A stretch of 12,361 bases of DNA from JAAYGD01 sp964428195 (GCA_964428195.1 CAYRXC010000025.1:1-12361), one strand, 5' to 3'. Positions 1-6,704 are shown, counted from the stretch's first letter. Made by a program: numbers and translations. The notes: generated by a model not told the origin, from the letters alone.

Positions 1-18
1 ATCGTTAGTTGTTTTTCT

Positions 19-741
19 TTATTCATATGTATATTTAGATAATGTTTTTGCTTCAAATGTTTCATATTCTCTTGGGATAAATGATATTACTCCTCTTGTT
101 ATAAGATCAGTAGTTACTACTTCGCTGCTTGTAATATCAACGTGTACATATATATTATTATTATTTTTATATAATCCACCAAAATCTAATATTCCCGAAC
201 TAGACATATTAGAATAAGAAATAACCGCAAAGTAATTAATAAATAAATCCTTAATATTAGTTTCTTCTGGAACTAGTATCTTCCTAGATGAAACAAATTC
301 ATTGAAATCAGTTAGATTTGTAATTTTTTTGGTTTTAAATCTTGACATGTAACTTGATTCCTCTTCATAAAACAAACTATTGAACACTATTGTTTTAATA
401 TTATCAGTAACACTAGGATCATATTTTCCTTTAATAACTGTTGAATAACTATCTTTTATTTTTAGTGATAAAGCATCAACTTGAGCCGGATAGCTTTCTC
501 GTACTACGCCTGTAGTTTTAACTTTAATATTATTACTTAGCTCTACTTTACTTATATCTATGTTTTCAAAATATACTGTATACGGAACATCTTTAACATT
601 CATTAGAATACTTGACTTATTATCTTTATGGTAATTAATATCCACTACTGTTCCTTCTAAATAAGAACCCATACTTTTTATAATTATTAGGATTAACGCT
701 ATTACTAATAATGATATTCCTAATATAATATTCTTTTTCAA
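19..741 (-). CDS. Membrane-anchored protein of unknown function
   Basis: I do not recognise a family. With the TTG start chosen here the protein is 240 residues. It opens with a short Lys-containing N-terminus and a strongly hydrophobic stretch (about residues 5-22), which looks like a signal anchor or uncleaved signal peptide. The rest is polar and mixed alpha/beta in appearance, with no cysteines, so it is probably an extracytoplasmic domain held at the membrane. An ATG nine codons upstream (766-768) would add residues MLKLNWVID, but it has no ribosome binding site. The TTG at 739-741 is preceded at four bases by GGGTGAT, which matches the 16S rRNA tail, and gives the typical start MKKNIILG. 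The gene is divergent from leuS and shares an intergenic region with its T-box. No terminator can be judged because the stop lies 18 bases from the window edge. The frame is confident; the function is unknown. Confidence 0.75.
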   Translation of the reverse strand: MKKNIILGISLLVIALILIIIKSMGSYLEGTVVDINYHKDNKSSILMNVKDVPYTVYFENIDISKVELSNNIKVKTTGVVRESYPAQVDALSLKIKDSYSTVIKGKYDPSVTDNIKTIVFNSLFYEEESSYMSRFKTKKITNLTDFNEFVSSRKILVPEETNIKDLFINYFAVISYSNMSSSGILDFGGLYKNNNNIYVHVDITSSEVVTTDLITRGVISFIPREYETFEAKTLSKYTYE

Positions 742-745
742 ATCG

Positions 746-752
746 ATCACCC
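746..752 (-). promoter_or_regulatory. Ribosome binding site that decides a TTG start
   Basis: Read on the minus strand this is GGGTGAT, with GGTGAT complementary to the 16S 3' end, followed by a four-base spacer and TTG. The in-frame ATG further upstream is preceded only by a T-rich run. This favours initiation at TTG (739-741) over the ATG at 766-768. Confidence 0.65.
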
Positions 753-775
753 AATTCAATTTTAACATAAAAAGA

Positions 776-804
776 TTGATATTTTAACAATTCTTTATTA
801 TAAT
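776..804 (+). promoter_or_regulatory. Sigma-A type promoter of the leuS leader
   Basis: A -35 box TTGATA (776-781) is separated by 17 bases from a perfect -10 box TATAAT (799-804). Transcription should start near 810-812, just upstream of the T-box Stem I. A second TATAAT at 811-816 has no -35 at good spacing. Confidence 0.75.
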
Positions 805-827
805 ATTAAGTATAATTGAATGTTGAA
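797..827 (-). promoter_or_regulatory. Possible divergent promoter for the minus-strand gene
   Basis: The palindrome ATTATAAT (797-804) gives a perfect TATAAT on the minus strand (plus positions 797-802). It overlaps the -10 box of the leuS promoter on the other strand. The only -35 candidate is a weak TTCAAC at plus 822-827, with a 19-base spacer. The -10 is clear but the whole promoter is tentative. Confidence 0.35.
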
Positions 828-1008
828 GAAGAGTAGTAGTATTAATAAATTTAATAGAGAGTTAGTGGTTGGTGAAAACTAATAAATCGATAATATGAAC
901 TTACTTTGGAATTCAAACGGTTATTACGTTATAATAATGAGAGCATAGAAATACTATGAACTAAGGTGGTACCGCGATTATTCGTCCTTAGATTTGTAGT
1001 GTTTTTTT
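817..1008 (+). promoter_or_regulatory. T-box riboswitch, leucine-specific, controlling leuS
   Basis: This is a tRNA-sensing leader that lets transcription continue into leuS when uncharged tRNA-Leu accumulates. Visible parts: the GAAGAAGAGTAGTAG start of Stem I (825-839); the AGAGAG region (855-861); the GGTGAAAAC apical part (871-879); the specifier segment GAACTTACTTTGGA (897-910); a Stem III hairpin (921-937); and the invariant T-box AAGGTGGTACCGCG (963-976). The Stem I base pairs around 822-827 with 912-918. The specifier is best read as CTT (900-902) followed by the usual A; TTA (901-903) is the alternative, and both encode Leu. The bulge reads TGGT, which pairs with an acceptor end ACCA, and tRNA-Leu normally has A73. 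The class is certain; the exact specifier register is inferred. Confidence 0.95.
953..1008 (+). terminator. T-box regulatory terminator
   Basis: CTAAGG (961-966), which overlaps the start of the T-box motif, pairs with CCTTAG (986-991). An outer ACTA (953-956) pairs with TAGT (997-1000), and a run of seven T follows (1002-1008). Because the left arm includes part of the T-box element, tRNA binding to the antiterminator excludes this hairpin. That is the standard switch geometry. Confidence 0.85.
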
Positions 1009-1020
1009 ATAGGAGGAAGT

Positions 1021-3408
1021 ATGTATAACTTTACAAAGATTGAAAAAAAATGGCAAAAGATATGGGAAGAAAATAAGACTTTTAGTGTTACCGAAGATAG
1101 TAACAAAAAGAAATATTATGCTTTAGTTGAATTTCCATACCCTAGTGGACAAGGATTACATGTGGGACACGTAAAAGCATATACTGGCCTTGAAGTATTA
1201 TGTAGAAAAAAGAGAATGGAAGGATATAATGTTTTATATCCAATTGGATTCGATGCTTTTGGATTGCCTACAGAAAATTACGCTATAAAGAATAATATGC
1301 ATCCTAGAATAGTAACCGAAAAAAATATTGCAACATTCTTAAATCAAATAAAAAAGATGGGGTATTCTTTTGATTATGAAAGAATTGTAAACACAACTGA
1401 TGAGAAATATTATAAATGGACTCAATGGATATTTTTAAAATTATTTGAAAAAGGATTAGCATTTAGAGATAAAACATATGTTAATTATTGTCCTAGTTGT
1501 AAGGTAGTTCTTTCAAATGAAGATAGCCAAGGTGGAGAATGTGATATATGTCATAATGATGTAATTCAAAAGGAAAAAGATGTTTGGTATTTGAGAATAA
1601 CGGAATATGCAGAGAAATTATTAGAAGGACTCGATGAAGTTGATTTTTTACCTAATATAAAATTGCAACAAGAAAACTGGATTGGAAAAAGTACTGGTGC
1701 TTTTGTTGATTTTATAGTTAAAAATGATAAATTAAAAGTATATACGACTAGACCAGATACTTTATTTGGAGTAACTTTTATGGTTTTATCTCCAGAACAT
1801 CCTATAATAGATAAATATAAGAGTTCAATTTCTAATATTGATGAATTATATAGGTATAGAGAAGAATCAAAAAAGAAAACAGAATTTGAAAGAGTAAATT
1901 TAACAAAAGAAAAAACAGGAGTAAAAATTGAAGGATTTAATGCAATTAACCCTGTAAACAATAAAGAAATACCTATATTTGTAGCTGATTATGTAATGAT
2001 GGGATATGGAACAGGAGCAATAATGGCAGTTCCTGGACACGATACAAGAGATTATGAATTTGCTAAAAAATATAATATAGATATTATAAAAGTAATAGAA
2101 AACGATCAAGAAGAAATCTTCGATGGTGATGGAATTCATATTAATTCGGATTTCTTAAATGGTTTAAATAATAAACAATCTATTGATAAAATGTTAGAAT
2201 ATCTAAAAGAAAAAAATATTGGAGAAAAAGCCACACAATACAAAATAAAAGATTGGGCTTTTAATAGACAAAGATATTGGGGAGAACCAATTCCTATAAT
2301 TCATTGTAGCTATTGTGGTTATGTTCCGGTTCCTTATGATGAACTTCCTGTTATACTTCCGGAAGTAAAAAACTTTGAACCAGGAAAAAATGGTGAGAGT
2401 CCTCTTGCAAGTGTTTCTTCTTTTGTAAATTGCAAATGCCCAAAATGTGGAAAGGATGCAAAAAGAGAAACTGACACTATGCCACAATGGGCAGGCTCTT
2501 CTTGGTATTTTCTAAGATATGCCGATCCATTTAATGATGGCGAATTTGCAAACTTTGACAAATTAAAATATTGGTTGCCTGTTGATTGGTATAACGGTGG
2601 AATGGAACACGTAACAAGGCACATGATATATTCTAGGTTTTGGCATAGATTTCTATATGATATTGGAGTTGTTCCAACTAAAGAACCTTATCAAAAGAGA
2701 ACCAATCAAGGATTAATTTTAGGATCTGATGGTGAGAAGATGAGCAAATCAAAGGGTAATGTAGTAGATCCAATGGAAGTGGTTGAAGGCTTAGGAGCCG
2801 ATACTATGAGATTATATATATTATTCTTAGGAGAATACTCTTTGGATTCTGTATGGAATGAAGACTCTATTAAAGGAATAAGTAGATTTTTAGATAAAGT
2901 ATATAATATGAAAGATAAGGTAATAAAAGATAATAATATAACTGAATCTTTATCAATTCAAATTAATAAAACAATTAAAAAGGTTACTGAAGATATCGAT
3001 GAGATGAAGTATAATACTGCAATATCTGAAATGATGATATTAGTAAATGAATATTCTAAATTAGAAAATATTACCTCAGAAGATTATTTAATATTGTTAA
3101 AGTTACTAAATCCTTTTGCACCTCATATTACAGAGGAACTAAATGAATTATTAGGAAATAAAGAATTGGCATTCTCTGATTGGCCACAATATGATCAATC
3201 TAAATTAATTGAAAACACTTATGAGATGATCATTCAAATTAATGGAAAGATTAGAGGCAAAGAAATAATAGATGTTGGTACTTCTAAAGAAGACATGGAA
3301 AGAATTGCAAAAGAGAATGAAAATGTAAAAAAATATTTAGAAAATAAAGAAATCATCAAAGTAATTACAATTCAAAATAAAATAGTTAATATTGTAATAT
3401 CCGATTAA
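1021..3408 (+). CDS. leuS: Leucyl-tRNA synthetase
   Basis: This cytoplasmic class I aminoacyl-tRNA synthetase charges tRNA-Leu with leucine using ATP. It has 795 residues, a normal length for a Gram-positive LeuRS. The HIGH signature is present as PYPSGQGLHVGH (39-50) and KMSKS at 573-577. The inserted CP1 editing domain shows its Thr-rich motif TTRPDTLFG (242-250) and the GHDTRD motif (339-344) carrying the conserved Asp, so proofreading looks intact. Cysteine pairs that could bind zinc occur at CPSC (157-160) with CDIC (174-177), and at CSYC (429-432) with CKCPKC (471-476). The tRNA-binding C-terminal domain, with INGKIRGKE near residues 741-749, is present. The start is set by AGGAGG (1011-1016), four bases upstream. 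Expression is controlled by the leucine T-box. No terminator is visible after the stop, so read-through into the next gene is possible. Confidence 0.99.
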   Translation: MYNFTKIEKKWQKIWEENKTFSVTEDSNKKKYYALVEFPYPSGQGLHVGHVKAYTGLEVLCRKKRMEGYNVLYPIGFDAFGLPTENYAIKNNMHPRIVTEKNIATFLNQIKKMGYSFDYERIVNTTDEKYYKWTQWIFLKLFEKGLAFRDKTYVNYCPSCKVVLSNEDSQGGECDICHNDVIQKEKDVWYLRITEYAEKLLEGLDEVDFLPNIKLQQENWIGKSTGAFVDFIVKNDKLKVYTTRPDTLFGVTFMVLSPEHPIIDKYKSSISNIDELYRYREESKKKTEFERVNLTKEKTGVKIEGFNAINPVNNKEIPIFVADYVMMGYGTGAIMAVPGHDTRDYEFAKKYNIDIIKVIENDQEEIFDGDGIHINSDFLNGLNNKQSIDKMLEYLKEKNIGEKATQYKIKDWAFNRQRYWGEPIPIIHCSYCGYVPVPYDELPVILPEVKNFEPGKNGESPLASVSSFVNCKCPKCGKDAKRETDTMPQWAGSSWYFLRYADPFNDGEFANFDKLKYWLPVDWYNGGMEHVTRHMIYSRFWHRFLYDIGVVPTKEPYQKRTNQGLILGSDGEKMSKSKGNVVDPMEVVEGLGADTMRLYILFLGEYSLDSVWNEDSIKGISRFLDKVYNMKDKVIKDNNITESLSIQINKTIKKVTEDIDEMKYNTAISEMMILVNEYSKLENITSEDYLILLKLLNPFAPHITEELNELLGNKELAFSDWPQYDQSKLIENTYEMIIQINGKIRGKEIIDVGTSKEDMERIAKENENVKKYLENKEIIKVITIQNKIVNIVISD

Positions 3409-3429
3409 TGTTTAATTAGTTATTATTTT

Positions 3430-3438
3430 TGATATAAT
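3430..3438 (+). promoter_or_regulatory. Extended -10 promoter
   Basis: TGATATAAT is a perfect extended -10 (TGnTATAAT) with no convincing -35 box upstream. It lies 22 bases after the leuS stop and 30 bases before the next start codon. The same nine bases recur at 6670-6678 upstream of the surface operon. Confidence 0.65.
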
Positions 3439-3468
3439 AATTAACATAGAGTATTTGGAGGTGAAATA

Positions 3469-4671
3469 ATGAATTCTATAGTTGCAAACGATGAAATGCT
3501 CACCACTAAAGAAAAAATTGACAATATTCACCTAGAGTTAACAAATAATATGAATGAGATAAACACTAACTTCGATAAAGTGGTTTCAAATTGGGCGGGA
3601 TCAAAATCCAAAGTAATATTAGCGCCCGTTGAGAATATAAAAAATGAAAACAAAAAAATATTGGAAAAAATAAAAGAAAAATCAGATCAAATAAAAAGAG
3701 CTTATGATACTTATCTAAAGGCTCAAGATACTACTATTGTCCAAAGCACAATCTCTTCTAATGATACTTTGACTGATAATTCCGAAAAAATAATTGAAAA
3801 GCCTGAGGATGTAATACTTGGTACTACTCTTTCCCCTGCTGATTCAATTCCAACAGAACCAAAAAATCAAGATTTAACCCCTAGCGATGATAAATTAAAT
3901 GAAGTAAGAAGCAATTATATATATAATATGGACTCTAGTGGAAATTACAGCAGGGTGATAAACTATCAGGGAGCTAGTTGGAACTATTTTACAATGAGAG
4001 ACCCTTTGTGGAGTAATTGGCAATTAAATAGAAATAAGACGGGCTTTAAACCATTGGCAAAAAATGGAAGCCATCCGTTTGCAACAATTAATATTTTTGC
4101 AAATTCTGGTCTTATTGCTGGTAAAAAAGAAGACATTGTAATAGATGTTCTTGGAGTTTCTGGTATTCAAACTAAAGTAGATGGAAAAAATGTTGGAGAT
4201 GGTATACTAAACTTAACAACAGGACAGCATAATATGGGTGGACAACATAAATATAAAACCATTTTAAAATCTGCAGGAATTCCGTCCTCTATTTTGCCAA
4301 CGCTTGATAATGCAATAACCGAATTAGAAAAAGGTAATGTGATTCATTGTCTTGCACAAGAGGGAAGCTCAATAGCAAAGTTAGGACATTATTTAACCTT
4401 AGTGGGTGTTGAAAAAAATAATAATGGAGCGGTAACTGGTTTATACGTTTTAGATAGTATTGGAAAATCGCAAAGTGAATTTGATTCAATTTCAAAAAAA
4501 TCTAATAGTAGTGAATTGGTTCATGTTATTGAACCGGGATTGGTTAGAATTGATGCCTCTAAAGAAAATTTAAAGGATGTAAAATTAGCGTCTTTTAGAT
4601 CAATAGACGGAGGAAAAAGTATAACTAAAACAGTGTTTTCTTATGAAGATTATTTGAATGGTAATTATTAA
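3469..4671 (+). CDS. WXG100-like protein with degenerate C39-like peptidase domain
   Basis: This 400-residue protein has no signal peptide or TM segment. Residues 8-87 predict two helices joined at W42-A43-G44, the hairpin and WxG turn of WXG100/LXG-type substrates of the type VII (ESX/Yuk) system. A canonical YxxxD/E is not seen; the nearest match is YLKAQD (82-87). A Ser/Thr/Pro-rich linker (88-140) leads to a papain-fold C39-like region (about 165-335). Its parts are FTMRDPLWSNW (174-184), the helix opening NGSHPFATINIF (199-210), GHYLTLVGV (306-314) and YVLDS (326-330). In active relatives the helix opens GCGPTS, so the nucleophile position is Ser201 (AGC); His307 and Asp329 fit the other catalytic positions. 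The only Cys is C294, outside the motif. The start is set by GGAGGTGA with good spacing. It may be an inactive or re-purposed exported effector. No secretion gene and no clear immunity gene is in the window. The architecture is moderately sure and the function is unknown. Confidence 0.7.
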   Translation: MNSIVANDEMLTTKEKIDNIHLELTNNMNEINTNFDKVVSNWAGSKSKVILAPVENIKNENKKILEKIKEKSDQIKRAYDTYLKAQDTTIVQSTISSNDTLTDNSEKIIEKPEDVILGTTLSPADSIPTEPKNQDLTPSDDKLNEVRSNYIYNMDSSGNYSRVINYQGASWNYFTMRDPLWSNWQLNRNKTGFKPLAKNGSHPFATINIFANSGLIAGKKEDIVIDVLGVSGIQTKVDGKNVGDGILNLTTGQHNMGGQHKYKTILKSAGIPSSILPTLDNAITELEKGNVIHCLAQEGSSIAKLGHYLTLVGVEKNNNGAVTGLYVLDSIGKSQSEFDSISKKSNSSELVHVIEPGLVRIDASKENLKDVKLASFRSIDGGKSITKTVFSYEDYLNGNY

Positions 4672-4691
4672 TTGTTGTATTTTTTAAAAAT

Positions 4692-4713
4692 AAAGAGCGA
4701 AAGTTCTTTTTTT
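4692..4713 (+). terminator. Intrinsic terminator
   Basis: AAAGAGC (4692-4698) pairs with GTTCTTT (4703-4709), including one G-U pair, around a GAAA tetraloop. A run of seven T covers 4707-4713. It ends the WXG gene and separates it from the next promoter. Confidence 0.75.
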
Positions 4714-4716
4714 CTA

Positions 4717-4744
4717 TTGACAAATGAATTTAATTACTTATAAT
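4717..4744 (+). promoter_or_regulatory. Consensus sigma-A promoter
   Basis: Perfect TTGACA (4717-4722) and perfect TATAAT (4739-4744) are separated by 16 bases, directly after the preceding terminator. This is the strongest-looking promoter in the window and suggests high constitutive expression of the membrane protein that follows. Confidence 0.85.
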
Positions 4745-4776
4745 AGAAAGCAATATTATTAATTCAGGGGGAATAT

Positions 4777-5577
4777 ATGAAAAAAATAATTATTGCACTT
4801 TTTTTAATTTTTGTTTCAACACTAACAGTATTTGGAGCTGACAATTTAGATGAGGAAGTAGTTTTAAAAGAGATTAAAATTACCAACTTTGAATTAGCAC
4901 CTTTTGAAGGAGATTTAGAAGTAGATTATGAATTGGTACCAAATGATGTAGAAAACAAAGAAATAGTATGGTCTATATCAGGATTACAAACTGGAGTAAC
5001 TGCAGAAATAGTTGATAGTTATAAAACTGATAAAGCAGTTGGCACTATTACATTAAAGGTAAAAAATGAAAATGATAAAACATCATCATTTAATTTAAAT
5101 GCTAAGTCTGGAAACATTACTAAGTCTGTTAAAGTAGAAATTGAAACACAAGAACTAACAGAAGAAAGATACAAAAAAGAAGTAGTTGAAAATATAGAAA
5201 AATTAATTGAAGAAGTTAAAGATATTGATTCAAAAAATGAAAAAGAAATAGAAAAAGCAATAAATAAAATAGAAATAATGTTGAAGAACGAAGAAGTTAA
5301 ATCAAGCGTAAAAGAAAGTTTACTAGAAGATTTTGATGGAATAAAAAAAGATTTTGAAGCTTATAAGAACGAAGAAGAAAATGATACAACAAAAATTATA
5401 GTAATTGCAGCATTAGTGTTAGCGTTCTTATTCGGATTATATATGATATTTAAAGATAATAGTAAGACACCTTCAAAGAAAGCCAAAGTAAACGAAGAAA
5501 AGAAGGCTCCGGTAAAGGAAGCAAAAATAGAACCAAAAAAATCGGACAAAAAGCAAAATAAAAATAAAAAGAAATAA
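4777..5577 (+). CDS. Exported type I membrane protein with Ig-like region, coiled coil and Lys-rich tail
   Basis: The family is not recognised. Residues 1-20 form a Sec signal peptide (Lys-Lys, hydrophobic core, cleavage near VFG-AD). Residues about 28-124 alternate beta-like stretches, including the segment NKEIVWSISG (60-69), and resemble a bacterial Ig-like (Big-type) domain. Residues 127-200 are acidic/basic and helical, probably a coiled coil. A membrane helix (206-225) is followed by a 41-residue tail very rich in Lys (about 18 Lys), with Ala, Pro and Glu, presumably cytoplasmic by the positive-inside rule. There is no LPxTG motif, so this is not a sortase substrate. It has its own consensus promoter, AGGGGG ribosome binding site (4766-4771) and terminator, making it a monocistronic unit. 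The Lys-rich tail could bind nucleic acid, ribosomes or acidic lipid, which is inference only. A role as immunity or receptor partner for the gene before it cannot be excluded, but separate transcription argues against it. Confidence 0.85.
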   Translation: MKKIIIALFLIFVSTLTVFGADNLDEEVVLKEIKITNFELAPFEGDLEVDYELVPNDVENKEIVWSISGLQTGVTAEIVDSYKTDKAVGTITLKVKNENDKTSSFNLNAKSGNITKSVKVEIETQELTEERYKKEVVENIEKLIEEVKDIDSKNEKEIEKAINKIEIMLKNEEVKSSVKESLLEDFDGIKKDFEAYKNEEENDTTKIIVIAALVLAFLFGLYMIFKDNSKTPSKKAKVNEEKKAPVKEAKIEPKKSDKKQNKNKKK

Positions 5578-5583
5578 TAAATT

Positions 5584-5613
5584 AAAGTATAGAGTTAGTT
5601 CTATACTTTTTTT
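5584..5613 (+). terminator. Intrinsic terminator
   Basis: A ten-base-pair stem, AAAGTATAGA (5584-5593) with TCTATACTTT (5600-5609), encloses a six-base loop. The run of seven T at 5607-5613 overlaps the right arm. The A-rich left flank means it could also work in the other direction. Confidence 0.85.
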
Positions 5614-5624
5614 ATTCTATTTTT

Positions 5625-5630
5625 TATGAT
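5625..5630 (+). promoter_or_regulatory. Possible -10 box of the thioredoxin-like/trmL unit
   Basis: TATGAT lies 21 bases before the ATG at 5652. The matching -35 position falls inside the preceding terminator and shows no good hexamer. A promoter is expected here because a strong terminator precedes, but the assignment is weak. Confidence 0.3.
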
Positions 5631-5651
5631 AAACTTAATTAAGGTGATATC

Positions 5652-6143
5652 ATGAGAAAGAAAATAGAGTTTACTAAGAAAGATTTATTATTGGTTATAT
5701 TATTGGGTATTACTATTTTATTGTGTAATTATGCTTTAATGTGGCATTCGGTATATAAAGAACACAATCTAAATATATCTGAATTATCGGGATATATAAA
5801 TGAAATATCTGCTGAAGAGTTTGATGCATATATAGTTGAACATCCAAATTCAATAGTGTATTTTGGAAATGTTAGTAATGAAAAAACAAGAGACTTTGAA
5901 AAAGAGTTTTTAAAGACTATTAATAGATATTATCTAAATGATAAGGTGGTATATATCAATACTAATGGTATTGACTTAAGCGTCTTTCTTAATCAATATG
6001 ATTATAAGAAAGTAAATATTAAGTTAGAACCATCTATTATATATTTTGAAAATGGAAAGATAGAAAGCTATATAAACTTTGATAATAATAAGATGGATAA
6101 TAAATCTATAATAAAGTTTTTTAGATCTTACGAGGAAATATGA
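5652..6143 (+). CDS. Membrane-anchored thioredoxin-like protein lacking CxxC
   Basis: This 163-residue protein has a basic N-terminus and one membrane helix (about 11-30), then a domain with a thioredoxin-like pattern outside the membrane. A beta strand and start of helix read SIVYFGNVSNEKTRDFEKEF (67-86), where active relatives have YFG followed by xCxxC. Here the Cys positions fall on about Ser75 and Lys78. A later strand EPSIIYFENGKI (126-137) matches the cis-Pro strand of thioredoxins (Pro127, then F-x-NG). The only Cys is C25, within the membrane helix, so the domain cannot do thiol-disulfide exchange. It may be a structural or partner-binding domain. AAGGTGAT (5641-5648) sets the start. 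The stop overlaps the trmL start as ATGA, implying translational coupling although no functional link to tRNA modification is known to me. The fold call rests on pattern only. Confidence 0.8.
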   Translation: MRKKIEFTKKDLLLVILLGITILLCNYALMWHSVYKEHNLNISELSGYINEISAEEFDAYIVEHPNSIVYFGNVSNEKTRDFEKEFLKTINRYYLNDKVVYINTNGIDLSVFLNQYDYKKVNIKLEPSIIYFENGKIESYINFDNNKMDNKSIIKFFRSYEEI

Positions 6144-6643
6144 TTAATGTTGTATTATATGAACCAGAAATTCCACAAAATACTGGAAATATAATGAGAA
6201 CATGTGTTGCTACTAACTCAGTATTACATCTCATTAGACCATTTGGATTTAATATAAACGATAAAAATTTAAAGAGAAGTGCAGTAAATTATCTAGATAA
6301 ACTAAAATACTTTATATATGATGATTATCAAGACTTCTTATCAAAAAATTTTGGGGATTTTTATTTTTTTACAAGATATGGCAAAAAAGAACATTCATCA
6401 GTTAATTATAAACTGTCGCATAATATATATCTAATATATGGTAAAGAATCAACGGGCATTCCTAAAGCAATATTGAAAGAAAACTTAGATAAATGCTTAA
6501 GGATACCTATGAGTGAGAATGTTAGAGCAATCAATTTATCTAACAGTGTAGCTGTAGGAGTATATGAGGTATTAAGACAAAAAGAATATAAAGGATTATT
6601 TAAAGAAGAACCACATAAAGGAATTAATTATTTAGATAATTAA
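6140..6643 (+). CDS. trmL: tRNA (cytidine/uridine(34)-2'-O)-methyltransferase TrmL
   Basis: This cytoplasmic SPOUT-family methyltransferase uses S-adenosylmethionine to methylate the 2'-hydroxyl of the wobble nucleotide in certain tRNA-Leu species. It has 167 residues, close to the usual ~155-165. All family motifs are visible: PEIPQNTGNIMRT (9-21), the trefoil-knot segment LIYGKESTGIP (98-108), and RIPMSENVRAINLSNSVAV (121-139) with the Asn and Ser of the SAM-binding knot. The start is supported by GAGG (6132-6135) and by the four-base ATGA overlap with the upstream thioredoxin-like gene. The known substrates being tRNA-Leu isoacceptors is a loose thematic link with leuS 3 kb upstream, but the two are not in one operon. 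A TrmL homologue in Bacillus has been called CspR. Confidence 0.96.
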   Translation: MINVVLYEPEIPQNTGNIMRTCVATNSVLHLIRPFGFNINDKNLKRSAVNYLDKLKYFIYDDYQDFLSKNFGDFYFFTRYGKKEHSSVNYKLSHNIYLIYGKESTGIPKAILKENLDKCLRIPMSENVRAINLSNSVAVGVYEVLRQKEYKGLFKEEPHKGINYLDN

Positions 6644-6649
6644 TTTTTT
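6622..6649 (+). terminator. A/T-only hairpin terminator overlapping the trmL stop
   Basis: AATTAATTAT (6622-6631) pairs with ATAATTAATT (6636-6645) around a TTAG loop, followed by T to 6649. All ten pairs are A-T and the hairpin covers the last codons of trmL. The shape is right but stability is low, so some read-through is likely. Confidence 0.5.
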
Positions 6650-6669
6650 ATTTCATTTATTATATATTA

Positions 6670-6678
6670 TGATATAAT
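6670..6678 (+). promoter_or_regulatory. Extended -10 promoter of the surface operon
   Basis: TGATATAAT is a perfect TGnTATAAT, identical to the one at 3430-3438. No good -35 box lies 16-18 bases upstream. A start site near 6685 gives a leader of only about 20 bases before the chosen ATG at 6705. Confidence 0.65.
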
Positions 6679-6693
6679 TTAAATATACTATGC

Positions 6694-6698
6694 GGAGG
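6694..6698 (+). promoter_or_regulatory. Ribosome binding site that moves the start to 6705
   Basis: GGAGG sits six bases before the ATG at 6705. An in-frame ATG at 6690 lies upstream of this site and has none of its own. Starting at 6705 gives MIKKLLIMM, a clean signal peptide, so the upstream ATG is rejected. Confidence 0.85.
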
Positions 6699-6704
6699 TC
6701 TAAT

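Noticed and set aside
1566..2624. Several open frames of 79-131 codons antisense to leuS
   Set aside because: They lie opposite a fully conserved leuS, have no ribosome binding sites and give low-complexity Phe/Ser/Tyr-rich translations typical of antisense frames in AT-rich genes.
3409..3430. Terminator between leuS and the next gene
   Set aside because: No hairpin with a T tract could be found in this short gap; the T run at 3426-3430 belongs to the extended -10 region.
4289..4495. 68-codon antisense frame inside the WXG/C39-like gene
   Set aside because: No start signals, and it is antisense to a coding region with clear domain motifs.
4672..5577. The 266-residue membrane protein as a cognate immunity protein for the WXG/C39-like protein
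   Set aside because: A terminator and a separate consensus promoter lie between them, and the protein looks like a structural surface protein. It is not excluded, but not supported.
6690..6704. Upstream ATG adding MRRSN to the EF-hand protein
   Set aside because: The GGAGG ribosome binding site lies inside these codons and serves the ATG at 6705, which gives a normal signal peptide.
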